From: Nitrosospira sp. Nsp11
GTDB lineage: Bacteria; Pseudomonadota; Gammaproteobacteria; Burkholderiales; Nitrosomonadaceae
Length of the DNA stretch: 64,000 bases
Assembly (NCBI RefSeq): GCF_900142705.1
Contig: NZ_FRBV01000012.1
Coordinates: forward strand, 24,614 to 88,613
Reading direction: 5' to 3'
Under the pieces are notes generated by a model. The model searched no databases, was not told the origin of the DNA, and saw nothing but the letters and a program-made list of their open reading frames with translations. Of the stretch, positions 61,298-64,000 are shown piece after piece (the first letter of the stretch is position 1; every line of letters starts with the position of its first letter). The translations under genes were made by a program, and so were the position numbers.

Positions 61298-61318
61298 CGG
61301 GCCGAAAGGCCCGTTTTT
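61298..61318 (+). terminator. Terminator after capsid gene
   Basis: CGGGCC-GAAA-GGCCCG followed by TTTTT. A compact, strong terminator within the late region. Confidence 0.85.
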
Positions 61319-61343
61319 AATACTCCAATTCCAAAGGAATGAA

Positions 61344-61646
61344 ATGAAGAAATATATCGTTCGTGATGGCTTCGTGGTTACCACGCAAGTAAGAGCCAAT
61401 GATGGAAAAGTTTTCGATAAAACGTCCGTCAGCGGTGAAACGATTGAGCTCGAGGATGACGCAGCGGCTCAGCACCTGCATAAGCTTGAGCTGGCGGACG
61501 CGAAAGATCGGGCAGCCGCTTTAAAGGCTGAGAAAGAGCGGAAGGCGTCCACCCTCGCGGCTACCGATAGCACTGCCTTGATTCAGCAGTTGGTCGGCGC
61601 CCTAGCGGCCGCACAGAAGCCAGCGCAAACACCGCCCGCTGAGTAA
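61344..61646 (+). CDS. Phage hypothetical protein
   Basis: A 100-residue protein with an N-terminal beta part (KKYIVRDGFVVTTQVRANDG, FDKTSVSGETIELEDDAAAQ) and a C-terminal helix rich in Ala/Lys/Glu. The place matches small connector proteins. Its stop overlaps the next ATG. Confidence 0.65.
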   Translation: MKKYIVRDGFVVTTQVRANDGKVFDKTSVSGETIELEDDAAAQHLHKLELADAKDRAAALKAEKERKASTLAATDSTALIQQLVGALAAAQKPAQTPPAE

Positions 61647-61924
61647 TGTTCAAAGAAGATTCGTTCCTGGATGATTTTGGCGTGCCCTGCTTGAAAGCGC
61701 AGGGCAACGTCTCATTCCTGGGGATCTTGGACATGCCGGACAACAGCGTGGATTTCTCTGGAGCTGGTGCGCTGTCGACTGATTATTCCCTCACCTACCT
61801 AACCACTGAAGTGTCGTTCAAACGAGATGACGTGATAACGGTGAACCGCGTGAAGTACACCGCCCGGGGCGCAGGGGAAAAGCAGGATGACGGCGTTTTT
61901 TCAAAGGTGATGCTGCAAAAATGA
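61646..61924 (+). CDS. Head-tail joining protein (gpFII-like)
   Basis: A 92-residue protein: MFKEDSFLDDFGVPCLKAQG, SLTYLTTEVSFKRDDVITVN, RVKYTARGAGEKQDDGVFSK. The pattern (small beta-barrel, RDD-xI-V-xxx-Y-V-R) is like lambda FII and related joining proteins. Overlaps neighbours by 1 and 4 bp. Confidence 0.75.
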   Translation: MFKEDSFLDDFGVPCLKAQGNVSFLGILDMPDNSVDFSGAGALSTDYSLTYLTTEVSFKRDDVITVNRVKYTARGAGEKQDDGVFSKVMLQK

Positions 61925-62088
61925 ATACATATCGAATCAAGAATGGCGAACGCCTGATCATGGACGGCAAGACGCTGGAAGGCGGCGAACTCATTGAGTT
62001 GCCTGCTGACCTGGCTGAAATGCATAAGTCACGGCTCGATCTCGTGCCGCCGCCCAAAGCTGGAAAGGTTGATGCCAAGCAAGCGTGA
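61921..62088 (+). CDS. Small phage protein in head-tail region
   Basis: A 55-residue protein (MNTYRIKNGERLIMDGKTLE, then GGELIELPADLAEMHKSRLD). ATG at 61921 overlaps the previous stop (ATGA), and its end overlaps the next gene by 17 bp. It resembles the N-terminal part of the protein at 61344 (a short beta-hairpin followed by E-I-E-L). Unknown role. Confidence 0.62.
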   Translation: MNTYRIKNGERLIMDGKTLEGGELIELPADLAEMHKSRLDLVPPPKAGKVDAKQA

Positions 62089-62494
62089 GCAAATCCTGTC
62101 GGCAGTGGTAACCCTGCTGACAGGCGCAACGCCGGCAGGAGCGAACGTATTTCGTTCGCGCGTGACAGCAATTGGACGGGAGGAATCGCCGGCAATCATC
62201 GTGCGACCGGAAGAGGATATTCCAGAGAAACAGTTTGCCGGGATGACCATTTCCACGCTGGCTATGGCGATCGACGTTTACACCAGAGGCGATGTACCGG
62301 ATCAACTGGCCGATCCAATCATAGCTGCCGCCCACGCGCGGATCATGGCTGACCCGACCCTAAGCGGCCTTGCGTCACTGACACTGCAAGGCCCGGCCAA
62401 GTGGGAGATGCACGAAGCGGATCAGACGGCGGGGTTCGCCACGTTCCTCTACCACGTCAGATACACAACGAAAGTTTACGATTTAACCCAATAA
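62072..62494 (+). CDS. Tail terminator-like protein (gpU type)
   Basis: A 140-residue protein: SKREQILSAVVTLLTGATPA, FRSRVTAIGREESPAIIVRP, TLAMAIDVYTRGDVPDQLAD. The pattern (R-x-x-I, then R..E.P.i.v.p..e) is found in minor tail/tail terminator proteins. ATG at 62072 with GGAAAGG before. Confidence 0.75.
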   Translation: MPSKREQILSAVVTLLTGATPAGANVFRSRVTAIGREESPAIIVRPEEDIPEKQFAGMTISTLAMAIDVYTRGDVPDQLADPIIAAAHARIMADPTLSGLASLTLQGPAKWEMHEADQTAGFATFLYHVRYTTKVYDLTQ

Positions 62495-62505
62495 AGGAGC
62501 AACAA

Positions 62506-63291
62506 ATGCAAACCATTTTTGGTGCCGGTAGCTTATGGGGCACACCATTGACCGATGCGACCGGCGCGGCTGTTGCTGTCCCTTCGCCTGTTCAGTTCGG
62601 ACTGTCACAGGAAATCTCCATCGACATGTCGTTCGATAACAAACTGCTGTATGGACAGAATCAATTCCCGGTAAAGGCCGGGCGCGGCAAGGGCAAAATA
62701 TCCGGCAAGGTCAAAAATGCCCAGGTCAACGGCGCGATGTGGAATAGCATTTTCTTCGGCCAAACGCTCTCGGCAGGGATAGCGAACATCAAGCAGGATT
62801 CCGTCGGCATTCTCATTCCCGCCACGCCATTCACAATCACGGCGGGCGCGGCAGATTCTCTCGTTGCGATCAAGATCCCAGATGCGGGCACATGGGCGAC
62901 TGATCTGGGCGTAGTGACTGCCGGTGGATTGCCGATGAAGCGCGTGACAGCCGCTCCCGCAACCGGGCAATACACCGTTTCGGCCGGCGTCTATCTGTTT
63001 GCCGCGGCTGACCTGGGCCTGAAGGTATTCATCAATTATGGATACACCGCTGCCAGCACTGTCGCGACAAAATCCAGCGTAGCGAATCTGCCGATGGGTT
63101 ATGCACCCACCTTCCGTGCCGACATTCTCCTGCCGTTTGAAGGCAAGGCCGTGACCTATACGTTCTACTCCTGCCTCGCCTCAAAGCTCACCGTGGCTAC
63201 CAAACTGGATGATTTCGTGGTTCCGGAAATCGACTTCGATTGTTTCGCGGATGCCCAGGGCCGGATATTCGATTATTCGATGTCGGAGTAA
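62506..63291 (+). CDS. Major tail tube protein
   Basis: A 261-residue protein: MQTIFGAGSLWGTPLTDATG, VQFGLSQEISIDMSFDNKLL, YGQNQFPVKAGRGKGKISGK, and a C-terminal KLDDFVVPEIDFDCFADAQG. The pattern fits long-tailed phage major tail proteins. AAGGAG 6 bp before ATG. Followed by the tail assembly chaperone genes as expected. Confidence 0.85.
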   Translation: MQTIFGAGSLWGTPLTDATGAAVAVPSPVQFGLSQEISIDMSFDNKLLYGQNQFPVKAGRGKGKISGKVKNAQVNGAMWNSIFFGQTLSAGIANIKQDSVGILIPATPFTITAGAADSLVAIKIPDAGTWATDLGVVTAGGLPMKRVTAAPATGQYTVSAGVYLFAAADLGLKVFINYGYTAASTVATKSSVANLPMGYAPTFRADILLPFEGKAVTYTFYSCLASKLTVATKLDDFVVPEIDFDCFADAQGRIFDYSMSE

Positions 63292-63294
63292 ACC

Positions 63295-63603
63295 ATGATC
63301 AATGGCATAAAAATGAAGTTGGGCGGGACGACCTACATCGTGCCGCCGCTTTCCCTCGGCGCTATCGAGCTCATGCAAGAGCGGATCAGTAAGTTTCAGG
63401 TTGGCGCCAGTCTCGAGTCTGTCGGGACCGTGATCGACGCCCTGCATTCGGCGCTATCAAGGAACTATCCTGACATGACAAGGGGAAAGGTAGCCGAAAT
63501 GGTTGACCTCGGCGACATGCAGGAAGTTATGGAAGCGATCATGGATGTCGGCGGGCTCAAGCGAAAGGCGCTGGAACTGGGGGAAGCTCAGCCGGGGAAG
63601 TAG
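63295..63603 (+). CDS. Tail assembly chaperone (gpG-like)
   Basis: A 102-residue protein (MINGIKMKLGGTTYIVPPLS, LGAIELMQERISKFQVGASL). It lies between tail tube and tape measure genes, the place of lambda G. The frame ends at TAG 63601; a -1 frame opens before it and continues for 78 codons, giving a G-T type fusion by ribosomal frameshifting. Confidence 0.85.
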   Translation: MINGIKMKLGGTTYIVPPLSLGAIELMQERISKFQVGASLESVGTVIDALHSALSRNYPDMTRGKVAEMVDLGDMQEVMEAIMDVGGLKRKALELGEAQPGK

Positions 63604-63833
63604 ACTGGTTTGAGCTGTATTCCCGCGTCTGCGCCAATACCGGGTGGACGTGGGATTACGTTCGGGATCACGTCGACATTCCCCGGCTGGCAGCGATGAA
63701 CAAGTATTGGGAATATCACCCGCCAGTTCACGTCATGATTGCCGGGTATCTGGGCATAAAGCCAGAATCAAAACCTAAAAAGATGAGCGAAGCGGAAATC
63801 GCGCAACTGATGAAGCAGTTCCCAACAGGATAA
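63600..63833 (+). CDS. Tail assembly chaperone extension (gpT-like, -1 frame)
   Basis: Open frame in the -1 register without a start codon: VDWFELYSRVCANTGWTWDY, VRDHVDIPRLAAMNKYWEYH, PPVHVMIAGYLGIKPESKPK. It is expressed by -1 frameshifting from the upstream gene, at G-runs GGGGGAAG (63579-63586) or GGGGAAG (63594-63600). The -1 frame has no stop from the first site on. Start given is the -1 codon overlapping the G stop. Confidence 0.82.
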   Translation, partial: VDWFELYSRVCANTGWTWDYVRDHVDIPRLAAMNKYWEYHPPVHVMIAGYLGIKPESKPKKMSEAEIAQLMKQFPTG

Positions 63834-63836
63834 CCA

Positions 63837-64000
63837 ATGGCAGATAAAGACGTCTCACTGGGCATCAGCGCGGAAGATGCCGGGCTAAATGCCGCCGTGG
63901 CTGCTGCGCAAAAGGTGGTGCAAAACGCTACCTCACAGATGGGCAAGAGCTTTGATTCGGTGAACGGGTCCATCAAAAAAATGCAGGACGTCTTTGCGGG
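63837..64000 (+). CDS. Tail tape measure protein (partial)
   Basis: ATG at 63837 opens MADKDVSLGISAEDAGLNAA, VAAAQKVVQNATSQMGKSFD and runs off the window. Helical, Ala/Gln-rich sequence directly after the G-T pair is the tape measure protein, which sets tail length. Confidence 0.85.
   Translation, partial: MADKDVSLGISAEDAGLNAAVAAAQKVVQNATSQMGKSFDSVNGSIKKMQDVFA

Overview
The window comes from a chemolithotrophic ammonia-oxidising betaproteobacterium, most likely Nitrosospira or a close relative in the Nitrosomonadaceae. The best single clue is a complete nitrosocyanin gene (30074-30484). This red copper protein is known only from ammonia-oxidising bacteria, and all four of its copper ligands are present. 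The housekeeping genes (glnE, yhdP, nit, tldD, tonB-exbB-exbD, argDFG, yajQ, nfeD-slipin, rpsT) also fit a betaproteobacterium.

Positions 1-31200 are mostly core chromosome. The truncated glnE (minus) diverges from yhdP; a GNAT gene and non-coding DNA separate yhdP from nit and tldD. A leftward sigma factor unit (sigma, DUF3619, DUF3106, RDD) is followed by a rightward iron-uptake energising unit (thioredoxin-like, TonB, ExbB, ExbD, FecR-like). Next come a glutamine amidotransferase, a leftward argD-argF-argG-yajQ run, a large PLP decarboxylase, nfeD-slipin, rpsT, two related small exported helical proteins, pgl, a SufR-like regulator, a lactonase-type metallo-hydrolase and nitrosocyanin.

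Positions 31200-38976 are an accessory patchwork: a frameshifted membrane gene, a nucleoside deaminase, an orphan HTH gene, a HigBA-type toxin-antitoxin pair with a one-base frameshift in the toxin, a truncated gene remnant, a lone OLD-family nuclease, an IS3-family element (1284 bp, 3-bp target duplication, broken orfB), and a two-gene DUF488 module. Related CTATrGGGTCA-type repeats lie between these cassettes.

From 38977 to the right edge is a lambda-like siphovirus prophage integrated in a tRNA-Asn gene. Its left end is a 47-bp 3' fragment of that tRNA; geometry predicts the intact tRNA at the unseen right end. Leftward genes run from the immunity region to the integrase. The immunity region has a CI-like repressor, a Cro-like protein, a CII-like protein and five copies of an operator of form ATTACA-N4-TGTAAT placed at both the left and right control regions. 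A hicAB module with an apparently leaderless transcript sits between. Rightward are a run of small overlapping early genes, a replication set (HTH protein, CHC2 zinc-finger protein, RecA-fold helicase), a possible late regulator, two terminators, a tail-fibre/adaptor cassette, Nu1-type terminase small subunit, GpA-type large subunit, portal, a fused protease-major capsid protein, head-tail joining, tail tube, a G/G-T frameshift pair and the start of the tape measure protein. Several intrinsic terminators inside the late region suggest antitermination control.
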